Source: JANQOZ01 sp045106555 (lineage in GTDB: Bacteria > Pseudomonadota > Gammaproteobacteria > Xanthomonadales > SZUA-38). From it: a stretch of 64,000 nt of DNA. The position numbers were made by a program, and so were the translations under genes. Every line of letters begins with the position of its first letter. Positions within the stretch are counted from its first letter, which is position 1. The stretch spans positions 1-64,000 of the forward strand of contig JBGCET010000028.1 in the NCBI GenBank assembly GCA_045106555.1, in the 5' to 3' direction. Below the pieces are notes generated by a model. That model was not told the DNA's origin, did not search any database, and worked only from the letters and a program-made list of their open reading frames with translations. Below, in pieces: positions 42,797-51,928 of the stretch.

Positions 42797-44407
42797 TTGA
42801 TTTCTGCTGCAAACCTGTCGATTCAGTTCGGCGCCAAACCCCTGTTCGAGAACGTCTCGGTTACCTTCGACAACGGCCACAGATACGGCCTGATTGGCGC
42901 CAATGGCTGCGGCAAATCCACCCTGATGAAAATTCTGTCCGGCGTTCAAGAGCCTTCTGCGGGCAACGTCTCTACAGACCCGAATCTGCGTATGGGTATT
43001 CTGAAGCAGGATCAATTCGCCTATGAAGATTGTCGGGTACTGGATGTCGTGATGATGGGTTACGAGCGTCTGTGGGAAGTATCCCAGGAACGCGACCGGA
43101 TCTATTCGCTGGCCGAGATGAGTGATGAAGAAGGCATGCTGGTCGCCGACCTTGAGGTGGAATTTGCCGAGATGGATGGCTACTCCGCAGAGGCTCGGGC
43201 GGGAGAACTATTGGAAGGCATTGGCATTCCCGTAGAACAACACGAGGGGCCCATGAGCGATATTGCGCCCGGCTGGAAGCTGCGCATATTGCTGGCCCAG
43301 GCGCTGTTTTTCAGCCCCGACATTTTGCTGTTGGACGAACCCACCAACAACCTGGACTTAAACGCCATTCGCTGGCTTGAAGAGTTTCTAGATACCAGTC
43401 AGGCCACGATGGTCATCATTTCCCACGACCGCCACTTCTTGAATGCCGTGTGCACCCACATGGCGGACCTGGATTACGGAAAACTCAAAGTATTTCCAGG
43501 TAACTACGATGAATATATGACTGCAGCCACCCAGGCGCGGGAGACCGTGTATGCCGAAAACGCCAAAAAGAAAGTCAAGATGGCGGAGCTTCAGGCATTT
43601 GTCAGCCGCTTTTCTGCCAACGCGTCGAAAGCCCGTCAAGCCACTTCAAGGGCCAAGCAGCTGGAGAAAATTCAGCTGGAAGAGATCACACCCTCAAGCC
43701 GGGTCAGTCCGTTCATTCGCTTTGAACAGGACAAGCCTCTGCGTCGTCTGGCGCTGGAAACCAGCGATCTCAGCAAAGGATTTGACGACGGCCCGCTCTT
43801 TACCAACCTGAGCCTGCAGATTGAAGCCGGTTCCCGGGTAGCCATTATTGGGCCCAACGGGATTGGAAAGACCACGCTGGTGCGTTGCCTTGTCAACGAG
43901 CTGACTCCGGATTCCGGCGACGTAAAGTGGGCGGAAAAAGCCGAGCCGGGCTACTTCGCCCAAGACAACGCACCGTCTTTTGGCGATGAGCTGTCATTGT
44001 TCGAGTGGATGGAGCAATGGCGACCCAAAGGCGCTGACGAACAGCTGCTGCGGGCCACACTGGGCCGCATGCTGTTTTCCAAGGATGAGAGCGAGAAGTC
44101 GGTGAAGGTGGTTTCCGGCGGAGAACAACGGCGATTGATGTTCGGTAAGTTAATTCTGCAAAAACCCAATGTTATGGTTTTAGACGAGCCGACCAATCAC
44201 CTGGATATGGAATCCATCGAGGCGCTGAATCTTGCCTTGGAAAATTATGAAGGCACGCTGATTTTCATTAGCCATGATCGAGACTTTGTATCGTCATTGG
44301 CCACCAGAATCATCGATATGACACCGGATGGCATTGTCGATTTCAGCGGCACTTACGAGGAATATCTGCGTGAACAACGCAGAAATGAAAAAGCGCAGGT
44401 TGCCTAA
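42797..44407 (+). CDS. ybiT: ABC-F ATPase, YbiT type
   Basis: A 536-residue soluble ATPase with two ABC domains and no membrane part. Walker A is GANGCGKST and GPNGIGKTT; Walker B sites are LLLDEPTNNLD and MVLDEPTNHLD. Segments such as QFGAKPLFENV, DVVMMGYERLWEV, EMDGYSAEARAGELL and GNYDEYMTAATQARE match E. coli YbiT closely. ABC-F proteins act on ribosomes. The only start that fits the family N-terminus is a TTG at 42797; the upstream extension in frame is not protein-like and there is no strong ribosome site. Confidence 0.93.
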   Translation: MISAANLSIQFGAKPLFENVSVTFDNGHRYGLIGANGCGKSTLMKILSGVQEPSAGNVSTDPNLRMGILKQDQFAYEDCRVLDVVMMGYERLWEVSQERDRIYSLAEMSDEEGMLVADLEVEFAEMDGYSAEARAGELLEGIGIPVEQHEGPMSDIAPGWKLRILLAQALFFSPDILLLDEPTNNLDLNAIRWLEEFLDTSQATMVIISHDRHFLNAVCTHMADLDYGKLKVFPGNYDEYMTAATQARETVYAENAKKKVKMAELQAFVSRFSANASKARQATSRAKQLEKIQLEEITPSSRVSPFIRFEQDKPLRRLALETSDLSKGFDDGPLFTNLSLQIEAGSRVAIIGPNGIGKTTLVRCLVNELTPDSGDVKWAEKAEPGYFAQDNAPSFGDELSLFEWMEQWRPKGADEQLLRATLGRMLFSKDESEKSVKVVSGGEQRRLMFGKLILQKPNVMVLDEPTNHLDMESIEALNLALENYEGTLIFISHDRDFVSSLATRIIDMTPDGIVDFSGTYEEYLREQRRNEKAQVA

Positions 44408-44479
44408 AAATAGTTGAGCCGTCGGGCTAATTGCCCTTAACAACGCTTAACGCTACTGTGGCCTTCTCAGGGGAGGCCA

Positions 44480-45625
44480 ATGACTGAAAATACCCTCGCC
44501 ACGCCGGTGGCAACCAAACTGACCGAAGTTCGCGAAACACCGTTACCTATAGCATTCACCGGTAACACTGCGGTGTACTTTCGAATCTGGATCGTCAACT
44601 TGTGCCTGACGTTGATCACCCTGGGAGTTTTCTCAGCGTGGGCCAAGGTGCGAAAAAAGCGTTACTTCTACGCCAGCACGCGGATAGACGACACGCCGAT
44701 GCAGTATTTAGCGGAACCGCTACCCATACTAAAAGGGCGGATCGTGGCCACGGTGCTTTTTGGAATTTGGTGGTTTTCCTCAAGTTTCTATTTTCCCGCC
44801 CTGCCCTGGGTAGTAGGCATCGGGCTGATTGTTGCGCCCTGGATCGTTACCAGCTCCGCCTCCTTCAACTCGCGCTATTCGGCATGGCGAAACCTGACGT
44901 TGGTGTTTCACGGCAACTATCTTGGAGCAGCTCTTACCCTTTACTGGCTGGGTCTGATTCCCCTGTTGATGTATTCGCTAACCGCTGACCCTGCAGACCT
45001 TAACGAAGCAGATTTATCACTCTTAAGCCCGTTGGTATTGCAGTTGGTGGTTCTGCTGGGGTTCGGAATTCTCTTTCCGTTTTGGCTAAACCGGCTAAAA
45101 CGCTTTATCACCTCCCACACCGCGTATGGAGGGCATCGGGTTCGATATGGCGCCACCGGCGGACAGTTTTTCAACGTCTACTTTGCTGCCGGGTTTATCG
45201 TCATAGGGGGTGCCATCGTGTCCGGCAGCTTGTTTGCACTAAAGCCGTCTCTTCAATATTCAAATATCGGGATGATCGCCCTTTCGCTGCCGTTTTACCT
45301 GTCTTACGTTTTCGCTTTCGCCTATGTGCGGGCTAGGGTAACCAACCTGGTTTGGAATCAGGCGCGTCTGGGGCCGGTGACCTTTCGCTCAAGCATGGTC
45401 GGCACAGAGTTATTTGCTCTGTATTTCACCAATGCCCTGGGGATTATTGCTTCGCTGGGTCTTGCCACTCCCTGGGCAGTGATGCGCACCATGCGCTACC
45501 GACTTGAGCACCTGGAAGCCAGCTCGGAGGCACCAATGGACACGTTTGTTGGCGATGAGCGTTCTTCCGTTCATGCAGCCGCCGCCGAGACCGGCGATTT
45601 TTTTGATCTGGACCTATCCCTATGA
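44480..45625 (+). CDS. DUF898 (YjgN-like) membrane protein
   Basis: A 381-residue multi-spanning membrane protein with about seven helices. FTGNTAVYFRIWIVNLCLT and FSAWAKVRKKRYFYAST are the start of the DUF898 repeat found in YjgN. A second, weaker repeat begins near residue 215 (YGATGGQFFNVYFAAG). Function unknown. It ends four bases inside the next gene (ATGA overlap), an M48 peptidase, and the pair recurs in other proteobacteria as far as I recall, so the two products probably work together at the membrane. Confidence 0.88.
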   Translation: MTENTLATPVATKLTEVRETPLPIAFTGNTAVYFRIWIVNLCLTLITLGVFSAWAKVRKKRYFYASTRIDDTPMQYLAEPLPILKGRIVATVLFGIWWFSSSFYFPALPWVVGIGLIVAPWIVTSSASFNSRYSAWRNLTLVFHGNYLGAALTLYWLGLIPLLMYSLTADPADLNEADLSLLSPLVLQLVVLLGFGILFPFWLNRLKRFITSHTAYGGHRVRYGATGGQFFNVYFAAGFIVIGGAIVSGSLFALKPSLQYSNIGMIALSLPFYLSYVFAFAYVRARVTNLVWNQARLGPVTFRSSMVGTELFALYFTNALGIIASLGLATPWAVMRTMRYRLEHLEASSEAPMDTFVGDERSSVHAAAAETGDFFDLDLSL

Positions 45626-46668
45626 GCGCCCTCAACGGATACTACTTCGACGGGCGCAGCGCTCAACGTCAACCGGCAAAGCTCACCCTGCACGGAGCAG
45701 AGGTGCATTTGGATGACGGTGAAAAGACTCACACCTTCAACGTTGCTGACCTTCTGGTGACGCCGCGCACGGGCTCGCCCAGTCGATTTATTGCGTTGGG
45801 GAACACCGGCCAGTTCCAATGTGACGATTGCACGGAACTGGACTATTTGCCTCAGCAAAGCTCCAGCGATGGACTGATTGCATGGCTCGAGCAGCGTTGG
45901 ATTGTGGCTCTTGCCTGCGTGGCGCTAATTGCCGTAATGCTGTTTGCAGGACACCGCTACGGTCTGCCTGCGGCGGCGGAGAACATCGCACAACGTATCC
46001 CCATTGAATCAGAAAAAGACCTGGGCGCTGAGGTACTCAGCTCGCTGGAGCAATATGCCTGGCTATCCGGGTCATACCTGCCGGAGAAACAACGGGCTCA
46101 CCTTACCCGACGTTTTAACCAGTTTCGCAAGGGCATGGCCTACGAAGCCCATTTAAATCTACAGTTTCGCCACACCACGGTGTTCGATGCCAACGCGTTT
46201 GCGCTGCCGGGAGGCACTATTGTGGTCACCGACCAACTGGTTGACATGGCCGAGTCCGACGACGAGGTGCTGGCAATATTGGCACATGAAATCGGCCACA
46301 TTGAACGTCGCCACACCATGCGAAGCCTGATCCAGAACTCACTGGTAGCGGTAGCCGCAACAGCTATTACCGCTGATGCGGCAAGCTTAACGGCTGCGGT
46401 TGCTGGCCTGCCTGTGGTTCTGGTCCAAAGCGAGTACTCCCGAGAATTTGAAACCGAGGCCGACACCTTTGCCTTTGCCTTGCTTCGCGAGCACGATATA
46501 TCGCCCTCAGCCTTTGCCGACATGATGGAGCGGATGCAAGCGCGCTATCCGGAATCATCGGATACCGCGTTGAATTTCCTGAGCTCCCACCCCTTAATGG
46601 AACAACGTATCCGGCAGGCTCGCGCTGCGGCGCTCGGTGAGGATAGGGTTGATGCAGATCGTCCATGA
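45622..46668 (+). CDS. M48 family zinc metallopeptidase
   Basis: A 348-residue membrane-anchored peptidase. A short N-terminal domain (to about 85) is followed by one transmembrane helix (about 93-111) and an M48 catalytic domain with LAHEIGHIERRH (the HExxH zinc site) and the third ligand glutamate in EFETEAD, then SSHPLMEQRI. Such enzymes take part in quality control of envelope proteins. It is coupled by an ATGA overlap to the DUF898 gene and is the last gene of that pair. Confidence 0.92.
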   Translation: MSALNGYYFDGRSAQRQPAKLTLHGAEVHLDDGEKTHTFNVADLLVTPRTGSPSRFIALGNTGQFQCDDCTELDYLPQQSSSDGLIAWLEQRWIVALACVALIAVMLFAGHRYGLPAAAENIAQRIPIESEKDLGAEVLSSLEQYAWLSGSYLPEKQRAHLTRRFNQFRKGMAYEAHLNLQFRHTTVFDANAFALPGGTIVVTDQLVDMAESDDEVLAILAHEIGHIERRHTMRSLIQNSLVAVAATAITADAASLTAAVAGLPVVLVQSEYSREFETEADTFAFALLREHDISPSAFADMMERMQARYPESSDTALNFLSSHPLMEQRIRQARAAALGEDRVDADRP

Positions 46669-46924
46669 CGGGCGCAGATAGACGTTCAGGCTGTTCTCAA
46701 TTCGGGCCGACGCGATTACCAAATTATTTTCACTATCGTCGACAAAGCCCATTCATTGGTTACCCTCCAGTAGATGCACAATCAGCAGCTATGGATTGTT
46801 TCCCCAAGAAGCTCAGTGCCTTTAGGCATCGGGCAATGGATAGGAAGGGTAAAGACTAGGCACATCCAGGCTATCAGTCGTTACCATGTATTATGGCCGT
46901 TCCCCATATGCCCGCCCGAATTTG

Positions 46925-47731
46925 ATGTCTCTTACAACCAGTGAAATTCAGGCCGCCGCCGACCAGCTTTATGAGGCTGAGCGGCGCCGGGTTCAAATTC
47001 GACCCCTGACACTGTCACAGCCCAGTATGGATATGGACGATGCTTACGCTATCCAAAAAGCCTGGGTTGATCGAAAACGGCAAGACGGGCGACAGGTCAC
47101 GGGCTACAAGATTGGCCTAACGTCCCGCGCTATGCAGATGGCGATGAACATTGATACGCCAGACTTCGGCGTATTGCTGGACGATATGGCGTTTCCCAGC
47201 GGCGGCAAGATCCGCGCGGCCGACTTTACCGACCCAAAGATCGAAGTTGAACTGGCTTTTGTGCTGAAAAGCCCCCTGGCTGGCAACCGGGTTTCGGTGG
47301 AGGACGTACTGGCCGCAACGGACTACGTTGTTCCCGCGCTGGAGCTAATTGCCGCCCGTAGCCACCGTGTTGATCCCGAAACGGGATATACCCGGACCGT
47401 GTTCGACACCATCGCCGACAATGCGGCCAATGCCGGCTACATTGTTGGGGATAAGACGTTTCGGCCCGCTGACATTGACCTGCGCTGGGTCGGCGCCATG
47501 CTGTACTTAAACCAGCAAATTGAAGAAACGGGCCTGGCTGGCGGCGTCATGGGGCATCCTGCTCATGGTATCCGCTGGGTTTGCAAACGGTTCGCCCCCC
47601 ATGGGATTGGGCTTGAACCGGGACACATCATATTGGCCGGGTCGTTTACCCGTCCCGTTGCGGTCAACGCCGGGGATCACATCCTCGCAGACTACGGCGA
47701 CCTGGGAAAAATTGAGGTGAACTTTGTATGA
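46925..47731 (+). CDS. hpaH: 2-oxo-hept-4-ene-1,7-dioate hydratase (HpaH/HpcG type)
   Basis: A 268-residue metal-dependent hydratase of the FAH-related family. GYKIGLTSRAMQMAMN, DPKIEVELAFVL (metal-binding glutamates) and AGSFTRPVAVNAGD are characteristic. It adds water to the product of the homoprotocatechuate meta pathway, giving the substrate of the aldolase encoded next. The ATG at 46925 (MSLTTSE) is used rather than the upstream frame start at 46886. Its stop overlaps hpaI by four bases (ATGA). Confidence 0.9.
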   Translation: MSLTTSEIQAAADQLYEAERRRVQIRPLTLSQPSMDMDDAYAIQKAWVDRKRQDGRQVTGYKIGLTSRAMQMAMNIDTPDFGVLLDDMAFPSGGKIRAADFTDPKIEVELAFVLKSPLAGNRVSVEDVLAATDYVVPALELIAARSHRVDPETGYTRTVFDTIADNAANAGYIVGDKTFRPADIDLRWVGAMLYLNQQIEETGLAGGVMGHPAHGIRWVCKRFAPHGIGLEPGHIILAGSFTRPVAVNAGDHILADYGDLGKIEVNFV

Positions 47732-48528
47732 CTGAGCTGAAAGGCAACCGTTTTTTGGCAGGACTCAAAAGCAGCAACCCACAATATGGACTGTGGCTGG
47801 GAATTCCTGATCCCTCCATCGCCGAAATGATGGCGTGTGCCGGTTTTGATTGGTTGGTCATTGACCATGAACACGGTCCGTTTGAGTTGCGTGATGTTCT
47901 GCATCACCTCCAGGCCATGGCGCCCTACACTGTCGCTCCCATTGTTCGCCCGGTTGATGACAACCCTGGACTGCTAAAGAAGCTCTGTGATATCGGTGCT
48001 CAAAGCTTCCTGGTGCCCATGATTGAAACGGCCGACCAGGCAGCCGCACTCGTTGGCGCTGTCAAATATCCGCCGGAGGGTACACGCGGAATGGGTACCT
48101 CCATGGCCAGAGCAGCGCGATGGAATATGACGCCCAACTATGTGGAAAACGCCAACCAACAGATGTGCGTTATTGCTCAGGTAGAAACGGTGGCGGGACT
48201 TCAGAACCTTGAGGCTATTACTAATACCCAGGGCTTGGACGGGGTATTTTTCGGCCCGTCAGATTTGTCGGCATCCATGGGATACGTGGGGAACCCTACC
48301 CATCCCGAAGTGGCTCAGGCCGTGGAAACGGGCATCAAGGCAGTGAGTGACGCAGGTAAGTTCGCCGGACTGCTTTGCCTCGATGAAACCGAGGTGCCGC
48401 GTTATCTAAAGGCTGGCGCAAGTTTTGTGGGAGTAGGTTTGGATACGCTTCTGATTGGCAACGCGGCACGAGCCCTGGCCGCCAAATTTTCTTCATCCCA
48501 TCAATCGGAACCCACGGCGGGCTATTAG
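47728..48528 (+). CDS. hpaI: HpaI-type class II aldolase
   Basis: A 266-residue metal-dependent pyruvate aldolase of the HpcH/HpaI family. DWLVIDHEHGPFE (catalytic His and nearby residues), EGTRGMGTSMARAARW, a metal glutamate in VAQVETVAGL and FFGPSDLSASMG are all present. It splits 2,4-dihydroxy-hept-2-ene-1,7-dioate to pyruvate and succinate semialdehyde, the last step of the pathway. It is coupled to hpaH and converges on the dioxygenase operon with 24 bp between stops. Confidence 0.92.
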   Translation: MTELKGNRFLAGLKSSNPQYGLWLGIPDPSIAEMMACAGFDWLVIDHEHGPFELRDVLHHLQAMAPYTVAPIVRPVDDNPGLLKKLCDIGAQSFLVPMIETADQAAALVGAVKYPPEGTRGMGTSMARAARWNMTPNYVENANQQMCVIAQVETVAGLQNLEAITNTQGLDGVFFGPSDLSASMGYVGNPTHPEVAQAVETGIKAVSDAGKFAGLLCLDETEVPRYLKAGASFVGVGLDTLLIGNAARALAAKFSSSHQSEPTAGY

Positions 48529-48552
48529 TGTCAGCGCAAAAAGGCCGGGCTG

Positions 48553-49377
48553 TCAGCGGATATCAAATTGGCCCACCGTGCACCCAACGGCGAAAATGGG
48601 TAGCTCGGCGGAATAAAACTGCACCTCGCAAGGGCCGCCAGCAGCGGCAGCCGCAGCAATGTAAGTACGGATCTCAAATCCGCCTTGGCCTGCATCTCGG
48701 TATGTCTCTTCATCGGTATAGGACAACAACAACGCCTTGTCGAAGCGCTCCAACCGGGCCAGAAATTCTCGGTCCCAGGCCTCATTGATTTTTCCGGAAT
48801 CCGGGGTGGCCGGCCAATGGGAAATACCCCCTGTGCCCACTAACGCAATCTTCTCGGGCGCCGCATCAATCGCCCGGCGAATCGCCTCACCAAACGACCA
48901 TGCACGGTGCAGCGGCGTCAGTGGTGGTCCCTGGCAGTTAATATTCACCGGGATGATCGGCAAATCGTAGCGAGGGGTTAGGAAGTGCAGCGGCACCATG
49001 ACGCCGTGGTCAAACTTCCACTCCTCGCTGTACGCCACATCAACACTTTGCATGATCTCTTGGACAAACTGTCGACCCAACTTAGGAGCGCCCGGCACAT
49101 TGGTTTTGTCAATTTTCAGCCACTCGGTATTTTCTATGGGGCCCTCATGGGACTCACCGATACCCACGCAAAACGCCGGCATGTTATTCATGAAAAAGTT
49201 GGCAAAGTGCTCTGCCGCAATCACCACGAGCGTTTGGGCTCCGGAATGTTCGATGTCCTGGCGCTGACGTTTTAACGCGGCATAAAATCGCTCGCGCACA
49301 GACGCGTTTTCTGCCAAATGCGCCCTGCCGGTAATTCCGGGTGCGTGGCTTAGTACGCCGGCATAAACCAAACTCAC
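48553..49377 (-). CDS. LigB-like catalytic subunit of an extradiol dioxygenase
   Basis: A 274-residue class III extradiol ring-cleavage enzyme. The iron-ligand regions are GVLSHAPGI and AAEHFANFF, with a late glutamate presumed; KFDHGVMVPLHFL and GTGGISHWPA are typical of the LigB fold. The gene lies downstream of a LigA-like small subunit (overlap of four bases) and of hpaF, so it probably opens the ring of homoprotocatechuate (3,4-dihydroxyphenylacetate). That job is usually done by a single-chain HpaD, so this is a substitution by a protocatechuate 4,5-dioxygenase-type enzyme. The exact substrate is inferred from neighbours. Confidence 0.82.
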   Translation of the reverse strand: MSLVYAGVLSHAPGITGRAHLAENASVRERFYAALKRQRQDIEHSGAQTLVVIAAEHFANFFMNNMPAFCVGIGESHEGPIENTEWLKIDKTNVPGAPKLGRQFVQEIMQSVDVAYSEEWKFDHGVMVPLHFLTPRYDLPIIPVNINCQGPPLTPLHRAWSFGEAIRRAIDAAPEKIALVGTGGISHWPATPDSGKINEAWDREFLARLERFDKALLLSYTDEETYRDAGQGGFEIRTYIAAAAAAGGPCEVQFYSAELPIFAVGCTVGQFDIR

Positions 49378-49727
49378 GAGTGTTTTCCTTCGCCTATCGT
49401 CTGACCTTCCGGCGTAAAGCTCTCCCCACCGCCAATCATGGCGTAAACACCCGCTCGAACCGGGCCGTGAGCTTCGACGCCTTTGCGCATCCGTTCAAGG
49501 TAGTCAAACCACTCAATGCCAAGAAAGGCCGCAAAGTGCATGAGAATTTGTCCATTGACCCCCAACACATAGAGCAGGCCAATGTCACCATCCAGGAGCG
49601 CGTGGGACTCTTCCTTCGACAAATCGTATTGCTTCAATACCGTCTCTGGCTGCTGGCGAAATTGCGCTTGAACGTCATCGTTACGATTGAGGTCGTAGAG
49701 CATCTTTTGCAGATAGTAAAGACTCAT
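49374..49727 (-). CDS. LigA-like small subunit of the extradiol dioxygenase
   Basis: A 117-residue helical protein matching the LigA alpha subunit of protocatechuate 4,5-dioxygenase: YYLQKMLYDLNRND, QFRQQPETVLKQYDLSKEE and GDIGLLYVLGVNG are recognisable. LigA caps the active site of LigB. The ATG at 49727 follows gcgaggattgatc and lies 2 bp past the hpaF stop; a TTG two codons upstream is less likely. It overlaps the catalytic subunit by four bases, ensuring balanced synthesis. Confidence 0.87.
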   Translation of the reverse strand: MSLYYLQKMLYDLNRNDDVQAQFRQQPETVLKQYDLSKEESHALLDGDIGLLYVLGVNGQILMHFAAFLGIEWFDYLERMRKGVEAHGPVRAGVYAMIGGGESFTPEGQTIGEGKHS

Positions 49728-49729
49728 GA

Positions 49730-50134
49730 TCAATCCTCGCCGGGTGACTGTCGACGATTCATATGCTCACGAATATTGCTTTGCTTCCAGCGGGTCTGCG
49801 GGTCAATTTCCTGAATTTCTAACCCCAGAGAGAGTGGGCGATGTTTACAGGCCTCCCGAACAAAATGGTTAAGCGCATCAAACAACGCCTGACCCACAAC
49901 TTTCTGCGTTTCGTCAGAGCGTCCTTGTCCGATCCGTAACGTGATGTAAATAAACCCGTTATCAGGATGACTGTCAGCCACTCGGTAATCTCTGTAGCCG
50001 ATCGCTCTGCTGCGAATCCCGCCGGTGGGCAGCGATTCCAAACTCACCGCCTTAGCATGCAGTGCATCCAGCAGACCCGGGATGTCCAATGTTTGCTTGA
50101 GGTTTTCTGAATACTCAACGATGACGTGGGGCAC
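49730..50134 (-). CDS. hpaF: 5-carboxymethyl-2-hydroxymuconate delta-isomerase (HpaF type)
   Basis: A 134-residue tautomerase-like enzyme of the CHMI family. It begins with MPHVIVEYSENL, giving the catalytic N-terminal proline after methionine removal, and contains a central GGIRSRAIGYRDYRVAD segment typical of CHMI. It isomerises the dehydrogenase product in homoprotocatechuate catabolism. First gene of the three-gene hpaF-ligA-ligB operon, divergent from the MarR regulator across a palindromic operator. Confidence 0.9.
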   Translation of the reverse strand: MPHVIVEYSENLKQTLDIPGLLDALHAKAVSLESLPTGGIRSRAIGYRDYRVADSHPDNGFIYITLRIGQGRSDETQKVVGQALFDALNHFVREACKHRPLSLGLEIQEIDPQTRWKQSNIREHMNRRQSPGED

Positions 50135-50158
50135 AACGACAACTCCGTTAATGTTATT

Positions 50159-50173
50159 TAATTAACGCGTTAA
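50159..50173. promoter_or_regulatory. Probable HpaR operator between hpaF and the marR gene
   Basis: TAATTAACGCGTTAA, containing the perfect 12-bp palindrome TTAACGCGTTAA (50162-50173), lies in the divergent gap, 25-39 bp from the hpaF start. An almost identical site is in front of hpaE at 54361-54375. A MarR regulator is encoded alongside, so it is the likely ligand. Confidence 0.65.
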
Positions 50174-50280
50174 CAATATACCGTTTGCCTGGAGTCATCT
50201 GCAACTATCGTCTTGACTCGTTGTAGCCCACCGGATGAGAACGCTTTACTATTGGTCCACCATACCGCACTGGAAATTTG

Positions 50281-50715
50281 ATGAGGGATTTCGAACACTC
50301 GTTGCCCATGGAGTTAATGAGAGCCCGCGAGGCCGCCATGGCCCGGTTTCGCCCTATGCTGCGCGACCATGGACTCACCGAACAACAATGGCGAGTCATT
50401 CGTGCCCTGTCCCAATACAACCACATCGACGCCGGCGAGCTGGCCGAGCGCAGTTTTCTTCTCGCGCCAAGTCTCACTCGAATTTTGCAGCACCTGGAAA
50501 ACGAAGGGCTAATTCGTCGCAAACAAAACGCCAAAGACAATCGCAAAGCAGTCGTGACGCTCACCGCGAAGGGGCGCCGGAAGTTCGACAAAGTGGCCCC
50601 CCATTCTGAGACGTTGTACGCGGCAATGGAGAAGGACTTCGGTTCCGACCGCCTGCAAGCGCTTTATGGACTGCTCGCCGATTTCTATAAAACACTGAAC
50701 CAATCCGAGTTTTGA
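50281..50715 (+). CDS. hpaR: MarR family regulator, HpaR/HpcR type
   Basis: A 144-residue winged-helix repressor. LMRAREAAMARFRPMLRDHGLTEQQWRVIR is the hallmark N-terminal region of homoprotocatechuate repressors, followed by the helix-turn-helix (GELAERSFLLAPSLTRILQHLE) and the wing with RRKQNAKDNRKAVV. It should repress the hpa genes until an aromatic acid binds. The ATG at 50281 is one codon after an in-frame TTG. Divergent from hpaF. Confidence 0.9.
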   Translation: MRDFEHSLPMELMRAREAAMARFRPMLRDHGLTEQQWRVIRALSQYNHIDAGELAERSFLLAPSLTRILQHLENEGLIRRKQNAKDNRKAVVTLTAKGRRKFDKVAPHSETLYAAMEKDFGSDRLQALYGLLADFYKTLNQSEF

Positions 50716-50756
50716 TCCGTATCGTTTTCGGCCGATGGGGTTAGCACCACTAAGCT

Positions 50757-51890
50757 TTAAGCTTTGCGCCTTATTTTTCCCTGAAACAGCGGTGCGATCA
50801 GTCGCCTCCAGGCCAGGGACAAGCCAGTCCAAACCATAAACAGACTTATAAGTGACACCAGACCCGCCACGGTTTGTCCGAGTACCCCGTAAACCTCTCC
50901 GGTGTGAAGAAAGCGCACGAAAATCCAGGTTTTGTCCACGCCGGCCTTGTCGGCGAACGCCTGGCGTTTAATCAGCCTGCCGGTGTCGGCCTCAAGCTCG
51001 ATCTGCGTTTTGTGCTGAGGTTGTCGACCCGAGCCGGTATTGACGGTGAATGCAATTTTTTCGGGATTGGCGCCCGGAACTTTAAGGGTGACACTGGTCC
51101 ACTCTGGGTCAAAGTCTTTGGCCGTGTTTAGCAGCTGTTCCAGGGAAGGCTTTTGGTTCCGCTCAGCAAAATTGGGAGAGGATGGGTCAATGTTGCCTAA
51201 AACTGCGGGACTGTCAGGTGCCAGCTGCGATAGCAGCTCATCGGCCCAGGAAAACGAAAACACTACGGCAGTGCCAACGACCACAAGCAGTGGGATTGCT
51301 GCCCAAATGCCAAGAACGTGATGCCAGTGGAAATCTCGGGCTTTGCTGGAATGGTAACGCCGTTGAAAAAGTATCCTTGGCTTTATCGCCGACCACCGCA
51401 GCAGCTTGGGTAACCAAAGGTACATACCGGACACGATGAGAAAGGCAAAGGCCAGGTTACTCACACCGGTTACTTGGCGAGCATTTCTGCGCGCGTCGCC
51501 CTGCATGTTCAGCCATCGATGCCAGCTCGTCACAGCGGAGAAGAATGCCCGCATTTCTGCATTGGGTCCGCCCAATGCGACTCCCGCATATTGGTCGATG
51601 TACAACACAGGCCCTCGTCGACCTGCGCTGGCAATCACCGGCAGATGCCTGGCAGCGGAAAAGACGATTTCCTGCACGGCCAGGCCTTCTTTTCTGGCAA
51701 TTTCAATGAGGTCTTCTGGCGCAATCTGAGTATCAGTTTGCGCTGGGGACAGTTGATGATGACGCTCAGCCCAATGAAGAATTTGATGCTCATAGGTCAA
51801 CAGGACACCCGTAGCCGACATGACGGCCACCACCAGGCCAATCAGTAAGCCCGTGGACAAATGCAACCAGAAGAAGATTTTTCGAATCAT
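50757..51890 (-). CDS. PepSY-associated transmembrane protein
   Basis: A 377-residue inner-membrane protein with four helices (around 10-30, 140-160, 195-217 and 340-360) of the PepSY_TM family. FFWLHLSTGLLIGLVVAVMSATG is the typical first helix; SWHRWLNMQG and HWHHVLGIWAAIPLLV carry histidines that in relatives bind haem. Members support iron-siderophore reduction or other electron transfer across the membrane. It sits 38 bp after the hpaG-like gene on the same strand and may be cotranscribed, but a role in aromatic breakdown is unproven. Confidence 0.85.
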   Translation of the reverse strand: MIRKIFFWLHLSTGLLIGLVVAVMSATGVLLTYEHQILHWAERHHQLSPAQTDTQIAPEDLIEIARKEGLAVQEIVFSAARHLPVIASAGRRGPVLYIDQYAGVALGGPNAEMRAFFSAVTSWHRWLNMQGDARRNARQVTGVSNLAFAFLIVSGMYLWLPKLLRWSAIKPRILFQRRYHSSKARDFHWHHVLGIWAAIPLLVVVGTAVVFSFSWADELLSQLAPDSPAVLGNIDPSSPNFAERNQKPSLEQLLNTAKDFDPEWTSVTLKVPGANPEKIAFTVNTGSGRQPQHKTQIELEADTGRLIKRQAFADKAGVDKTWIFVRFLHTGEVYGVLGQTVAGLVSLISLFMVWTGLSLAWRRLIAPLFQGKIRRKA

Positions 51891-51928
51891 TGATTAGAAC
51901 GCTACTGCAGCCATTTGGGATACCGGTG

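Noticed and set aside
42503..43015. 170-codon minus-strand frame opposite the start of ybiT
   Set aside because: Lies antisense to the conserved ABC-F coding sequence; composition is what the opposite frame would give.
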